64,000 nucleotides of DNA, taken from assembly GCF_036898825.1 (NCBI RefSeq), contig NZ_JARUND010000001.1, positions 434,001 to 498,000 on the forward strand, in the 5' to 3' direction. Positions 10,267-18,029 of the stretch are shown in pieces; the stretch's first letter is position 1; each line of letters opens with the position of its first letter. Made by a program: the position numbers and the translations under genes. This DNA comes from Streptomyces sp. B21-083 (GTDB taxonomy: Bacteria > Actinomycetota > Actinomycetes > Streptomycetales > Streptomycetaceae). The notes beneath the pieces are model-generated. The model saw only the letters and a program-made list of their open reading frames with translations. It was not told the origin of the DNA and did no database searches.

Positions 10267-10650
10267 CTACGGGGCCGTCTCACGGAACAGAGCAAGGAGC
10301 GTTCGGGCCGGCGAAGCGTCCGCGTCGAAGAACTGCGTGGACAGCGCGGGCGGCACAGCCGTGCCGTGCATCTGGACTTCGTGGCACCTGAAGCAGAACG
10401 CCGCCTCGAACAACACCAGGTCGAGGCTGTCCTCGTAAGCCCGGATGCCCCAGCCCGGCGAGAAGCCGCAGCGGTGCTGTTGGCTGCCGGGCAGGGTTTC
10501 GATCAAGGTCAGGGCCTCGGCGGCCTCGTTCCCGACCCAGTGGGCGACGACCTCGCCGACGTACGGCGTGTCTGGCCTGATCGGGAGGCCGGACATCCTT
10601 ACGACCTCGATCAGCACGGTGGCCGCGACGGCCCGGGTGGGGAGTTGCAT
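10267..10650 (-). CDS. Hypothetical protein
   Basis: This 127-aa protein starts at ATG 10650, with GGAGG about 14 nt upstream. I do not recognise the family. It begins [19 protein letters not shown]. It contains paired cysteines in FCFRCHE (about residue 88), histidines nearby and no membrane segment. Codon use is typical of the host and no antisense frame is better. It stands alone between the ComB remnant and the phosphotransferase-like gene, on the same strand as the latter with a 53-bp gap, so co-transcription with it is possible. Confidence 0.6.
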   Translation of the reverse strand: MQLPTRAVAATVLIEVVRMSGLPIRPDTPYVGEVVAHWVGNEAAEALTLIETLPGSQQHRCGFSPGWGIRAYEDSLDLVLFEAAFCFRCHEVQMHGTAVPPALSTQFFDADASPARTLLALFRETAP

Positions 10651-10703
10651 GGTCGCAGTCTGCCCTCCGGGGAGAGCAGCGCCGACGGCAGGTCAGGAGC
10701 CCA

Positions 10704-11621
10704 TCAGTGGGAGGCCGTCGCGAGGAGGCGTCGTAGCGTGGCGTGGGCGGGTGGGCCCCAGGTGGGCTTGCCGCCGGGGCGGCCTCGGACGCCGGCGTCC
10801 GCGATGAGGATGCCGCTGAGGGCGCGCAGCACCGCCCAGCCCCGTGCGCGTCGCAAGGTCGCAGCGTCCGGGGTCGGCTGGTAGGCCCCGTAGAAGCGGT
10901 CGGCGGCGCCGTCCGGCAGCAGTGTCCAAGGGGCGGCGAGGTCGCAGGCCGGATCACCCGCGCAGAGGTCTCCGAAGTCGATCACGCCGCTGAGAGTGCC
11001 GTCCGTGGTGAGCACGTTGGCCGGATGCAGGTCGCCGTGGAGCCACAGTGCCGGGCCTGTCCAGTGGGGCGCGGCGGCGGCGTCTTCCCAGACCGCGCGC
11101 ACGGCGTCCGGGTCGGGGACAAGCCCCAGTTCGGTGACCGAGGCGAGTTGTCCGGCGAACGCCTCGGCGTGGTCGGTCAGCGGCCCTCCGCGGTCACGAC
11201 CGGCGGGCGCCCCGGTGGGAGCGGGCCGGTGAAGGGCCGTCAGAAAGGCGGCCAGGGTGTCCGCCGCCTCCGGCGCGCGCGTGACGGGCGCGCGGTCGGC
11301 GGGCTCGCCCGGCACCCAGGTGGTGACGATCCAGGGCCGCGGAAACCGCTCGGAGGGCTCGCCGAGGCGCTGCGGAACGGGGATTCGCAGAGGAAGGTAC
11401 GGGGCGAGGGCGGGCACCCAGGCGTATTCCTTGCGCAGCAACGTGTCCGCGGCCGGCGTCGCCCAGGGCAGCCGGACAGCGAGGTCGTCACCGAGCCGCC
11501 ACAGCTGGTTGTCCCAGCCACGCGCACCGAGCCGCACAGGTCGATCGGCCAGGTCGGGATGCTGGTCGCGCAGCAGGTCATGGACCAGTTCCGCGGTGAT
11601 CTCGATCTCGGTGTGGGTCAT
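10704..11621 (-). CDS. Aminoglycoside phosphotransferase (APH) family protein
   Basis: This 305-aa protein has the APH/choline-kinase fold. VRLGARGWDNQLWRLGDDLA forms the nucleotide-binding strands, VRLPW carries a conserved basic residue and WLHGDLHPANVL is the HGDxxxxN catalytic loop. VIDFGDLCAGDPACDLA supplies the metal-binding D. I chose ATG 11621 (MTHTEIEIT) because the frame upstream has no family character. Such Streptomyces proteins are often called aminoglycoside kinases, but their real substrates are mostly unknown. A resistance role is not shown by this sequence. Confidence 0.85.
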   Translation of the reverse strand: MTHTEIEITAELVHDLLRDQHPDLADRPVRLGARGWDNQLWRLGDDLAVRLPWATPAADTLLRKEYAWVPALAPYLPLRIPVPQRLGEPSERFPRPWIVTTWVPGEPADRAPVTRAPEAADTLAAFLTALHRPAPTGAPAGRDRGGPLTDHAEAFAGQLASVTELGLVPDPDAVRAVWEDAAAAPHWTGPALWLHGDLHPANVLTTDGTLSGVIDFGDLCAGDPACDLAAPWTLLPDGAADRFYGAYQPTPDAATLRRARGWAVLRALSGILIADAGVRGRPGGKPTWGPPAHATLRRLLATASH

Positions 11622-11808
11622 ACCGAGAGACGGTAGTCGAGCGGCATTCTGCCTTTCGCCGTTCGTGACACCCGGCACCGGGCGGAGGCCAGCCGGGAAT
11701 CCGTGCCGGAGAGCCACGCCGGACCGCCGGTCGCGCACAGCCCCAAGGGTCACCCTCCGCCGGTTCGAGAGTGACCCGCCTCGGGCCCGAGTCCCGCCAT
11801 CTGCAGGG

Positions 11809-12621
11809 TTACCTGCGAGGGAGCGAGGTGTTGGTGATCGGGAGTTTCTGTACCGTGCCCGCCACGTAGAGGTCCGTCGGAGCCGTGCGCAGCTTGAACG
11901 TGTCGTCGTAGCCCCGGACGCGCACGGACATCACGAAGAAGCCGTCGTCCTCAGTGGTCGTCTGCACGCGGGACTCGTTCTCCCAGTAGGTCTGCAGGAA
12001 GACCTCTGTGCCCCCGCGCTCGATCCCCTTGGGGAGGGCGACCTTGCCCTGGATGGTGAGGATGTCGCCCTTCTTCACCTTCTTCTTGCTGACCTTGTAC
12101 GTGACGGAGCTGGCCTTGGCCTTGGTCGTCACGGCGGTGCTCGCGAAGTAGCCGTCCTGCGGCGTGTTGGCGTTGCCGTCCTCGTCGTAGTAGGCGGTGA
12201 TCTCCACCTTGCGCTGGGCGTTGAGCAGGCTGCCGCCGGTCACGTGGTCGATGTCGACGCGGGGGATGGTGAACTTGCCCTTGGCGTCGGTGACCGGCGT
12301 GCCCAGGTCGCGCGGCTCGTAGTAGTTGGGGTCGATCGGGTCGCCCCACGGATTCCAGGTGGTGAAGCGGACGACCTCCTGGATGGTGACGGGGATGTTG
12401 GGCGCCGGGGTGCCGTCGGCCTTGGTGACGGTACCGGTGACGTCGACGCGGCGGTGGGTGTAGTCGGTGCTGGTCGGGTTGGTGCTCACCTTCAGCACGT
12501 AGGCGCGGGCGGGAGCGTCGTCGGAGGGCTTCGCCGACGCGGTGGATGTGGACAGGGTGCCCGCGGCGAGCAGGAGCGCGGCGGTGACGCCAAGCCGCGT
12601 GGACAGGGACTGACTGGGCAC
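11809..12621 (-). CDS. Secreted protein with Ig-like/carboxypeptidase-regulatory-like repeats
   Basis: This 270-aa protein starts at GTG 12621 (GGAG 7 nt upstream) with a clear Sec signal peptide cut near ASA-K (residues 29-31). The mature part has two beta-sandwich segments. The first (about 40-150) has the pattern VTGTVTKADGTPAPNIPVTI followed by TDAKGKFTIPRVD, as in carboxypeptidase regulatory-like domains. The second (about 165-265) begins SVTYKVSKKKVKKGDILTIQ. No catalytic motif is visible. It is probably an extracellular or wall-exposed structural or binding protein. It has no operon partner. Confidence 0.75.
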   Translation of the reverse strand: MPSQSLSTRLGVTAALLLAAGTLSTSTASAKPSDDAPARAYVLKVSTNPTSTDYTHRRVDVTGTVTKADGTPAPNIPVTIQEVVRFTTWNPWGDPIDPNYYEPRDLGTPVTDAKGKFTIPRVDIDHVTGGSLLNAQRKVEITAYYDEDGNANTPQDGYFASTAVTTKAKASSVTYKVSKKKVKKGDILTIQGKVALPKGIERGGTEVFLQTYWENESRVQTTTEDDGFFVMSVRVRGYDDTFKLRTAPTDLYVAGTVQKLPITNTSLPRR

Positions 12622-13081
12622 AGTTCAACTCCGAGTTCGGTCGGGACTAGAGGAGTCGCGCCGGGCGGCACCGGTTCCGCCGCGGCGCAGTTGTGCGACA
12701 CACCGGGTTCGACCGGCGGGGCGGGGCGGTAGTTGTACCTGTGCGGCCACTGTTACACGGCTGTGGCAGAGGCGGATTCCATCGAGTGCCGGGTGCACCT
12801 TGAAGGTCGGCTGCAATCCTGCCGTTTGCCCTCGGCAGGCTGGAGTCGGGGACGTCGGGGAAGCCTGTCGTGCCGCCGACGCCCATGAGGACGGCGTCAC
12901 GGCGACGGAATGGAGCCGAGCCGGTGCCGTACACGCGTCGCACCGACGGCCGAGCGCGCCTCCGGGGCCCGGACTGCTCGACGTACGACGCAGAATTGCT
13001 CGCAGACACCGGGTGGGGTGCTCATACCCGCCTGATCAACGGCACTGCCTGCGTGCGCGGGACAACCGTCACGGAGGCTCG
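12622..13081. other. Intergenic stretch without intact gene
   Basis: The first roughly 100 bp serve as the 5' region of the secreted protein gene at 12621. The rest shows no credible start, RBS or family pattern on either strand. It leads into the sigma-factor remnant at 13082, so it may be decayed coding sequence. Confidence 0.35.
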
Positions 13082-13190
13082 GAGGAAGTCAGCCAGGCCC
13101 GGATCGGCGAACGTCCGGGCGTCTCGCAGTCGCACGTCTCCCGGCCGCTGCCACCCGACCCCGCCCGCCGTACGCCACTGCGGCTGCCGA
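13082..13190 (+). pseudogene. Region-4 remnant of a SigB/F-type sigma factor
   Basis: One frame reads EEVSQARIGERPGVSQSHVS followed by RPLPPDPARR. This matches the helix-turn-helix at the end of Streptomyces SigB/SigF-type sigma factors. The intact sigma gene in this window (44192-45034) has ELTQAQIGERLGVSQMHVSR at the same place. The leucine-to-proline changes and the absence of regions 2 and 3 show decay. It sits 20 bp from, and convergent with, an RsbW-like anti-sigma gene. Confidence 0.5.
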
Positions 13191-13211
13191 GGACAAGGGC
13201 GCGGATGCCGG

Positions 13212-13658
13212 CTACCCGGCGGGGCTGCGCAGGCGCAGGTGGGCGACGATCTGCTTGCCGGTGTCCAGGGCGATGGTGTGCAGTTGGTCGCACAGGCGGG
13301 TGACCAGTTGCAGACCGTGTCCGCCCACGCTGCGGACGTCGTATGCGCGCAGTTCGGGTGGGCGTGGGGAGTTGTCGCGCACGGTGATGCGCAGCAGGGC
13401 GGCGTCGGGTGTCACCTCCAGGGCCAGGCCGCCCGGACCTGGGGCGTGGCGGAGCGCGTTGGTGACCAGCTCACTGACGACCAGCTGGGCGTCCTGGCTG
13501 GGCCGGTGGTCAGGGGGGTGGCCGGCATCGGCCAGCAGCGCGCGCACGGCCGCTCGGGCGTCGGCGACCGATGCGTCTGTCGTGTCCCAGGCGGCGCTGT
13601 ATCGCAGGGCTGCGGGTTCCCGTTCATCCGATGCCCGGTTTTTAATCGGGGTGACCAT
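13212..13658 (-). CDS. RsbW-like ATP-binding (anti-sigma/regulatory) protein
   Basis: This 148-aa protein has the HATPase_c_2 fold of RsbW/SpoIIAB-type kinases. The N box is QDAQLVVSELVTNALRHAPG, the G1 box is ITVRDNSPRPP and the G2 box is VGGHGLQLVTRLCDQ. Streptomyces genomes encode dozens of such proteins; they bind anti-sigma-factor antagonists or sigma factors, or act as partners of SpoIIE phosphatases. No antagonist gene is next to it, but a sigma-factor fragment lies immediately downstream, suggesting it lost its original partner. The start is ATG 13658 after an AT-rich 5' region. Confidence 0.85.
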   Translation of the reverse strand: MVTPIKNRASDEREPAALRYSAAWDTTDASVADARAAVRALLADAGHPPDHRPSQDAQLVVSELVTNALRHAPGPGGLALEVTPDAALLRITVRDNSPRPPELRAYDVRSVGGHGLQLVTRLCDQLHTIALDTGKQIVAHLRLRSPAG

Positions 13659-13805
13659 AGAACTCTTCCCGTGGATCGTTTCTTCTTCGTCTCAGCTTGT
13701 TGTTCGTTTTTCGTCGCGTGATTTCGCCTACCCACTGTCGTCTCGTTCATGGGAAGCGAGTGCGGGACCTGGGGGACTGGCCGAATGGATATCCGCCGGC
13801 TCGCG

Positions 13806-13836
13806 GTGGCGCGGCGGCTGGGGGCCGCCGCGCCAC
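13806..13836. terminator. Terminator downstream of the xylanase-deacetylase operon
   Basis: A perfect 13-bp GC-rich stem (13806-13818 with 13824-13836) over a 5-nt loop lies about 50 bp past the stop of the leftward CE4 gene. Confidence 0.65.
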
Positions 13837-13884
13837 CTGTGCGGAATTGCTGGCACACCTCCGTGGTCGGATCGGAGGAGTCGG

Positions 13885-14562
13885 CTAGGGAGCCACGGCT
13901 CGTCCGGTCGCCGGGGAGATCTTTCCCGCGCACAGGCCGCGGCCGGTCAAGCCCTGCGCGATGCGTGGAACCGCAGCGAGCGTGTTGGCAACCCAGTCGT
14001 GCATGAGGATGACCTGCCCGTTGGTGAGGCGGCCGGCGGCCTGCACGATCGCGTCGGTACTGGCACCGTTCCAGTCCTGTGAGTCGACGTCCCAGATGAT
14101 CTGGGTCAGCCCGTACTTGGCCGCGACCGCCTTCACCGTCGCGTTGGTCTCGCCGTACGGCGGACGGAAGAGCACCGGATTGCCGCCACCCGCGTTGGCG
14201 ACGGCCTGCTGGGTCCGGGAGATCTCCGAGTCGACCTGTGACTGTGCGAGCTGGGTCAGATGCGGGTGGGTGTAGCTGTGGTTGCCCACCCACATACCGG
14301 CGTTCACCTGGGCGCGGACCAGGGCCGGGTTGGCGGCGGCGTACTGACCCTCGTTGAACATGGTGGCCCGCAGCCCGTTCCGCTTGAGGGCGTTCAGCAG
14401 GGCCGTCGTGTTGGTGGACGGGCCGTCGTCGAAGGTGAGCCCGACATACCCGTTGCAGGCGGCGGCCTGCGCCGGCGCGGCTGCGTGACCGGTGAGGGCG
14501 GTTGCGGCGGCCAGAGCGGCGGCGACCAGCAATGCGAGACGCTCTGCTTTCACGAGGGTCAT
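13885..14562 (-). CDS. Secreted CE4 polysaccharide deacetylase / acetylxylan esterase
   Basis: This 225-aa enzyme has a signal peptide cut near AQAA-A (residues 31-35). It carries the full NodB motif set: TFDDGPS (D45, D46), HSYTH (H95, H99), RPPYG (133-137), DVDSQDW (D158/D160) and ILMHD (H188). It starts 2 nt after the stop of the GH11 xylanase, so the two are co-translated. The same pairing is known as xlnB-axeA in Streptomyces lividans, which supports de-O-acetylation of xylan as its job. Unlike AxeA as I recall it, there is no C-terminal xylan-binding domain. Confidence 0.9.
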   Translation of the reverse strand: MTLVKAERLALLVAAALAAATALTGHAAAPAQAAACNGYVGLTFDDGPSTNTTALLNALKRNGLRATMFNEGQYAAANPALVRAQVNAGMWVGNHSYTHPHLTQLAQSQVDSEISRTQQAVANAGGGNPVLFRPPYGETNATVKAVAAKYGLTQIIWDVDSQDWNGASTDAIVQAAGRLTNGQVILMHDWVANTLAAVPRIAQGLTGRGLCAGKISPATGRAVAP

Positions 14563-14564
14563 GA

Positions 14565-15254
14565 CTAGCCCACCGTGATGTTGGAGTTGCCGCTGCTCCG
14601 GTAACCCTCGGTGGCGAGGATCATGTAGTAGTTGAAGCTACCCATGGGCATCCCGGCGCGTGCCCAGGCGTCGAAGTGGTTGCCCGTGGTGATGGTGCCG
14701 CCGGTCCGCTTCGACTGTCGGACGCTCCAGTACTGGTTGAAGGTGCGGTTGCCTTCCACGGACGGCGCGTTGTATCGGGTGGTCTGGTAGATGTCGTACG
14801 TACCGCCGTCGCTGGTGACGGTGCCCTTGTACGTTCCGGTGGGCCGGTAGGTGCCCCAGTTGTCGACGATGTAGTACTCGACCAGCGGGTTGGACGTCCA
14901 GCCGTACAGCGCCAGGTAGGCGTTCCCGGACGGGTTGAAGCTGCCCGAGTACCTGACGGTCCTGCGGGAGCCGTTGCTCCAGCCCTTGCCGGCCACGAAG
15001 TTCCCGGTGTTGCTCCATGAGGTGCTGTAGTTGCCGCCGGAGTTCAGGGTCATGGAGACGGTGCCCGGTGAGTCGGTCCAGAAGGAGTAGTAGTAGCCGT
15101 TGTTGGTGCCGGTCTGGTTGGTGGTGACGACCGTGGCGGCCTGAGCGGTGGTCGGCAGGGTCAGTGCGGCCACGGCGACCAGCAACATGGTGCAGAAGCC
15201 ACTGATGAGCAGCCTGAGCCGGGATGCGGATGCGGGTGCGGATGCGTCTTTCAT
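14565..15254 (-). CDS. xlnB: Secreted GH11 endo-1,4-beta-xylanase (XlnB-like)
   Basis: This 229-aa protein starts at ATG 15254, chosen because GAGGAGG lies 10 nt upstream; a longer open frame exists but lacks an RBS. The signal peptide ends TTAQA-A (about residue 39). The GH11 jelly roll shows [20 protein letters not shown], the nucleophile E126 in [12 protein letters not shown] and the acid/base E216 in ATEGYRSSG. It is a single-domain xylanase without a binding module. It forms an operon with the CE4 deacetylase downstream. Regulation is suggested by the CGAA-N3-TTCG palindromes about 100 bp upstream. Confidence 0.95.
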   Translation of the reverse strand: MKDASAPASASRLRLLISGFCTMLLVAVAALTLPTTAQAATVVTTNQTGTNNGYYYSFWTDSPGTVSMTLNSGGNYSTSWSNTGNFVAGKGWSNGSRRTVRYSGSFNPSGNAYLALYGWTSNPLVEYYIVDNWGTYRPTGTYKGTVTSDGGTYDIYQTTRYNAPSVEGNRTFNQYWSVRQSKRTGGTITTGNHFDAWARAGMPMGSFNYYMILATEGYRSSGNSNITVG

Positions 15255-15355
15255 GTGCGTGTTTCCTCCTCGTCCTCGGGGGACCGATGGGGGCTGCGGA
15301 ACACGCGACAGTGTTGGCCTGGCCACGTCAACTGTCAATAGTTCGGTGATTCCTT

Positions 15356-15518
15356 CGAAACATTCGAAGTGAGTGATGGTTAATTGGATTTGTTATTCTT
15401 GCAGTTCAGCGAAACATTCACTTCCGTCAACAGCGGTGACGGTCAGCCGTGTCGACACATCTCCAGAAGCCCGGGTAAATGCTCCAGGCCCATTTTCTCG
15501 AATGTTTCGAAGCTTTCG
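15356..15518. promoter_or_regulatory. Cluster of four CGAA-N3-TTCG palindromes (xylanase-type operators)
   Basis: Copies lie at 15356-15366 (CGAAACATTCG), 15410-15420 (CGAAACATTCA, one mismatch), 15499-15509 (CGAATGTTTCG) and 15508-15518 (CGAAGCTTTCG); the last two overlap by 2 bp. Streptomyces xylanase promoters are known to carry a CGAAA-N-TTTCG-type palindrome bound by LacI-family regulators such as BxlR. The first two lie upstream of the xylanase. The overlapping pair is nearer the rightward VOC gene and may extend control to it. Confidence 0.7.
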
Positions 15519-15604
15519 CCGAATTGCGCGTTGGGGCCGGGGGCTGCGAACGGCGATGGTGTGGTGTCGGCCCGGCTCGGTCGCCGGCCTGACAGGATGA
15601 CGGC

Positions 15605-15958
15605 ATGGAACGTGTGCTGGGAATCGGCGGTTACTTCATGCGGGCGGCGGACCCGGCGGCCCTGAGCTCGTGGTATCGCGACTGCCTGGGCGTGGACACC
15701 GACGAGAACGGCCTGTGGCATCAGCAGGCCGGCCCGACGGTGCTGGCGACATTCGAGTCCGACACCGACTACTTCGGGTCCCTCACCCAGCAGACCATGC
15801 TCAACTTCCGGGTCCGCGACCTGGCCGCGATGCTCGCTCAACTGCGCGCCAAGGGAGCTGACGTGGCCGAGGAAACTCAGGACATGGAGGGTGTGGGTCG
15901 ATTCGGCTGGGTCACTGACCCCGAGGGCAATCGGGTCGAGCTGTGGCAGTCCCTCTGA
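15605..15958 (+). CDS. VOC (glyoxalase/bleomycin-resistance-fold) family protein
   Basis: This 117-aa protein starts at ATG 15605 (AGGA 8 nt upstream). It has two beta-alpha-beta-beta-beta halves: IGGYFMRAADPAALSSWYRD at the start and GRFGWVTDPEGNRVELWQ at the end, where the terminal Glu is a usual metal ligand. Its closest type is the group of small dioxygenase/glyoxalase-like proteins of unknown substrate. It is divergent from the xylan operon and shares its operator region, but a link to xylan use is only positional. Confidence 0.85.
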   Translation: MERVLGIGGYFMRAADPAALSSWYRDCLGVDTDENGLWHQQAGPTVLATFESDTDYFGSLTQQTMLNFRVRDLAAMLAQLRAKGADVAEETQDMEGVGRFGWVTDPEGNRVELWQSL

Positions 15959-16101
15959 GTGTCGTCGCGCAGTCACTGACCTGCCTGCCGGTCCTTACGA
16001 GTTGGGCCGCGGAACCCGTGCGAGATGTGTAACCCAATAGTCAGTCACGCCGCGGCGAGTGACCCCCAGGGCCCCGGGGAGAGTCACGTTCGCCCGTTTG
16101 G

Positions 16102-16281
16102 TCACGGGATGCAGCGGAGGGTCAGGACGGCCTTGAGTTGACCGTGCGCGCGTCGGGCGCTGGCAGTGTTGGCCCAACCGACGCAGTGGAAAGTGGCGCG
16201 TGCCGGGTCTCGCAGGACGGTCATGACGGCGGGGGTGCGGTGACTCTGAACCTGGCTGGCGTCCTCGGCCGTCGGGATCGA
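16102..16281 (-). mobile_element. Decayed 3' end of an IS transposase (ISAs1-like)
   Basis: The minus strand has an open stretch from a stop at 16282-16284 down to TGA 16102-16104. It reads PTAEDASQVQSHRTPAVMTV, then LRDPARATFHCVGWANTASA and ends QLKAVLTLRCIP. The EDASxVRTxxAPxxMxxLR segment is typical of the C-terminus of ISAs1-family transposases. No catalytic domain or terminal repeat is seen, so this is a dead fragment. Confidence 0.45.
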
Positions 16282-16456
16282 TCACGGGCCGGTCGCGGTG
16301 CGGCTGTGCGCTCCAGGAGGAAGGGTAATCCTGACGGGAAAAAGGGCAGACTCATGTCAACGCTTCGTAAAACACGATGAGTTGAAGAGCCCTATGCGAT
16401 GATGCCTTCTCCGCCTGTCGCTGCGGAGATGTCGACACGTCGCAAACGGAGTTTCC

Positions 16457-17227
16457 ATGCAGAAGGTCATTGACTACATCGAAGAACATCGGAAAAAGTA
16501 CGAGAACCATGCATTCTTCACTCGCCTGCTCACCGACGAGTCGCTCCCCGGAGAAAGGCGTCTGGCGTGGGGGCCCAGCGTGGTTCCCTTCATCATGGGC
16601 TATTCCGACCTGAACAAGTACGTCTTCCGCAAAGACGAAGGCAATGCCCGGCCCGATCAGCTGCAGGCCCTTCTGAACGCGCACACGTACGAGGAGGACT
16701 TCCACTGGCAGTGGATGCTGACCGACCTGGAGAAGCTGGGGGCCGACAGCAGCATGCCTCTGTCGGACGCCACGCGGGTCCTATGGAGCGCGGACTTCAG
16801 CCACTCTCGACGTCTCTGTCTGGAACTGGCCGCGCTCGCCGCGGGCGCCCCCACGTACGCCGTTTTCGCGATGGTCGAGTCCATCGAGGCTGTCTCCATC
16901 ACGATCTTCACCCACTGCCGGGGAATATCCCTGCGGGACGGTCGCGAATGTGAGTTTTTCGGCACCAAGCACTACATGGCGGAGGCGTCGCACAGCATAA
17001 AGTCGCCCGAGGTAGAAGAGAAAAGCCTGCCGTCCCTCGACGACGCACAGCGCGAGGAAGCCAAGCGGGTTGTGGACCGCACGTTCTCGCTCTTCGACAA
17101 CTGGTCCGGCTCGCTCCTGCGGTTCGCTCTGGAAAGCGGGGACCACGAGCGCACGTACGAGAGGGTGATCCAGGAGAGCAAGGACCTGCTGCCGGAAGCC
17201 GAGGCGGTGGCCGCTGCCGCCTTCTAG
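16457..17227 (+). CDS. All-helical protein, candidate haem-oxygenase-like diiron oxidase
   Basis: This 256-aa protein starts at ATG 16457 (GGAG 5 nt upstream). I do not recognise a named family. It appears entirely alpha-helical and has no membrane segment. Its acidic and histidine residues are spaced as in the haem-oxygenase-like diiron oxidases (HDOs): E80-x2-H83 in YEEDFHW, E141/E144 in VESIEAVS, then H172, E176 and H179 in KHYMAEASHS. These could supply six ligands, but the fit is by eye. The gene and its 5' region are less GC-rich than their neighbours, hinting at acquisition. It stands alone, so neither substrate nor pathway can be inferred. Confidence 0.55.
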   Translation: MQKVIDYIEEHRKKYENHAFFTRLLTDESLPGERRLAWGPSVVPFIMGYSDLNKYVFRKDEGNARPDQLQALLNAHTYEEDFHWQWMLTDLEKLGADSSMPLSDATRVLWSADFSHSRRLCLELAALAAGAPTYAVFAMVESIEAVSITIFTHCRGISLRDGRECEFFGTKHYMAEASHSIKSPEVEEKSLPSLDDAQREEAKRVVDRTFSLFDNWSGSLLRFALESGDHERTYERVIQESKDLLPEAEAVAAAAF

Positions 17228-17292
17228 TCTCGATCGTTACAGGTCAACTGCAGGGCCCCGGGCCCGGTCCTCAGCGAGGCTCACACAGCGCG

Positions 17293-17328
17293 GATCCCGG
17301 CAGCCCGAGAAAAACGGCTGCCGGGATC
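17293..17328. terminator. Bidirectional terminator
   Basis: GATCCCGGCAGCC (17293-17305) pairs perfectly with GGCTGCCGGGATC (17316-17328) over a 10-nt A-rich loop. It lies between two convergent genes. Confidence 0.75.
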
Positions 17329-17355
17329 AGTGAACGTGCGTCAGTCGACGTGCGC

Positions 17356-17532
17356 CTACTTGGGCTTGCCCGCGTCCTTGGCCTTCTCCTTGGCCGCACG
17401 CAGGTCCCCCTTGGTCTCCTCGGCCTGTCCCTTCGCCTTCAGGGACTCGTTGCCCACCGCGCCGCCGACCACCTTCTTGACCTTGCCCTTGGCCTGCTCG
17501 CCCTTTGCCTGAGCCTTCTCGTCCGCAGCCAC
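17356..17532 (-). CDS. CsbD family stress protein
   Basis: This 58-aa hydrophilic protein is rich in Lys, Ala, Glu and Gly, with the CsbD signature KGxxxxxKGKVKxxxGxxxxx repeated (AKGEQAKGKVKKVVGGAVGN). I chose GTG 17532 (MAADEKAQ) because AGGAG lies 9 nt upstream. The in-frame GTG at 17538 would leave only 3 nt. CsbD proteins belong to general-stress (sigma-B) regulons in Gram-positive bacteria. Their molecular function is unknown. Confidence 0.88.
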   Translation of the reverse strand: MAADEKAQAKGEQAKGKVKKVVGGAVGNESLKAKGQAEETKGDLRAAKEKAKDAGKPK

Positions 17533-17685
17533 AGTCACTCACTCCTGTCTCGCTCGAAAGAACCTTCCTCCCCCGTGTCGCCTCAGATTCCCCTCTCAAA
17601 CACGGCGGTTGGTACCGCTGGTGGGCACAGGGGTGGGGTGAGGCGCCCTCGCGGCCCCACCCCACCCCGGCTTCGATCTGCCCTG

Positions 17686-17856
17686 TCAGCGTCTACGTCC
17701 GGACCAGCCGCTTCCGATCCCCGCGACGTGCAGGGCCAGCAGCATCAGGCCGAGGAGCATGACGTTCGTGGACGAGAAGACGTCGTTCGTCGAGATCTCG
17801 GCGGCGTTGATCAGAAACGCGATGAAGAACAGTACTGCCGCGGCTATACCAAGCAT
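17686..17856 (-). CDS. Small two-helix membrane protein
   Basis: This 56-aa protein starts at ATG 17856 with GAGGAG 8 nt upstream. It has two hydrophobic helices (MLGIAAAVLFFIAFLINAAE and TNVMLLGLMLLALHVAGIG) and a short basic tail (SGWSGRRR). Proteins of this type are common in Streptomyces and often lie near stress genes, as here beside csbD. Function is unknown. Confidence 0.7.
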   Translation of the reverse strand: MLGIAAAVLFFIAFLINAAEISTNDVFSSTNVMLLGLMLLALHVAGIGSGWSGRRR

Positions 17857-17911
17857 GGAGCGGCTCCTCTCGAAGGGTGAGACCCGTGTGCCCCCGTATC
17901 CCCCTGATAGG

Positions 17912-17928
17912 CCTCTGACTGTCAGAGG
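17912..17928. promoter_or_regulatory. Perfect 8-bp dyad upstream of the small membrane protein
   Basis: CCTCTGAC-T-GTCAGAGG lies 56 bp upstream of the start at 17856. It is a possible operator. No regulator gene is adjacent. Confidence 0.35.
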
Positions 17929-18029
17929 TGACCCGCGACTGCCCACACCCTGACGCCCCCGGCGTCGCCGTCGGCCCCGGCATCGCGCTCAGCCGGCGCC
18001 ATGGAGTCGATCACCTAACATCCCAAGTC

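Noticed and set aside
10704..11621. Proven aminoglycoside resistance gene
   Set aside because: The APH fold is clear, but nothing in the sequence or context fixes the substrate.
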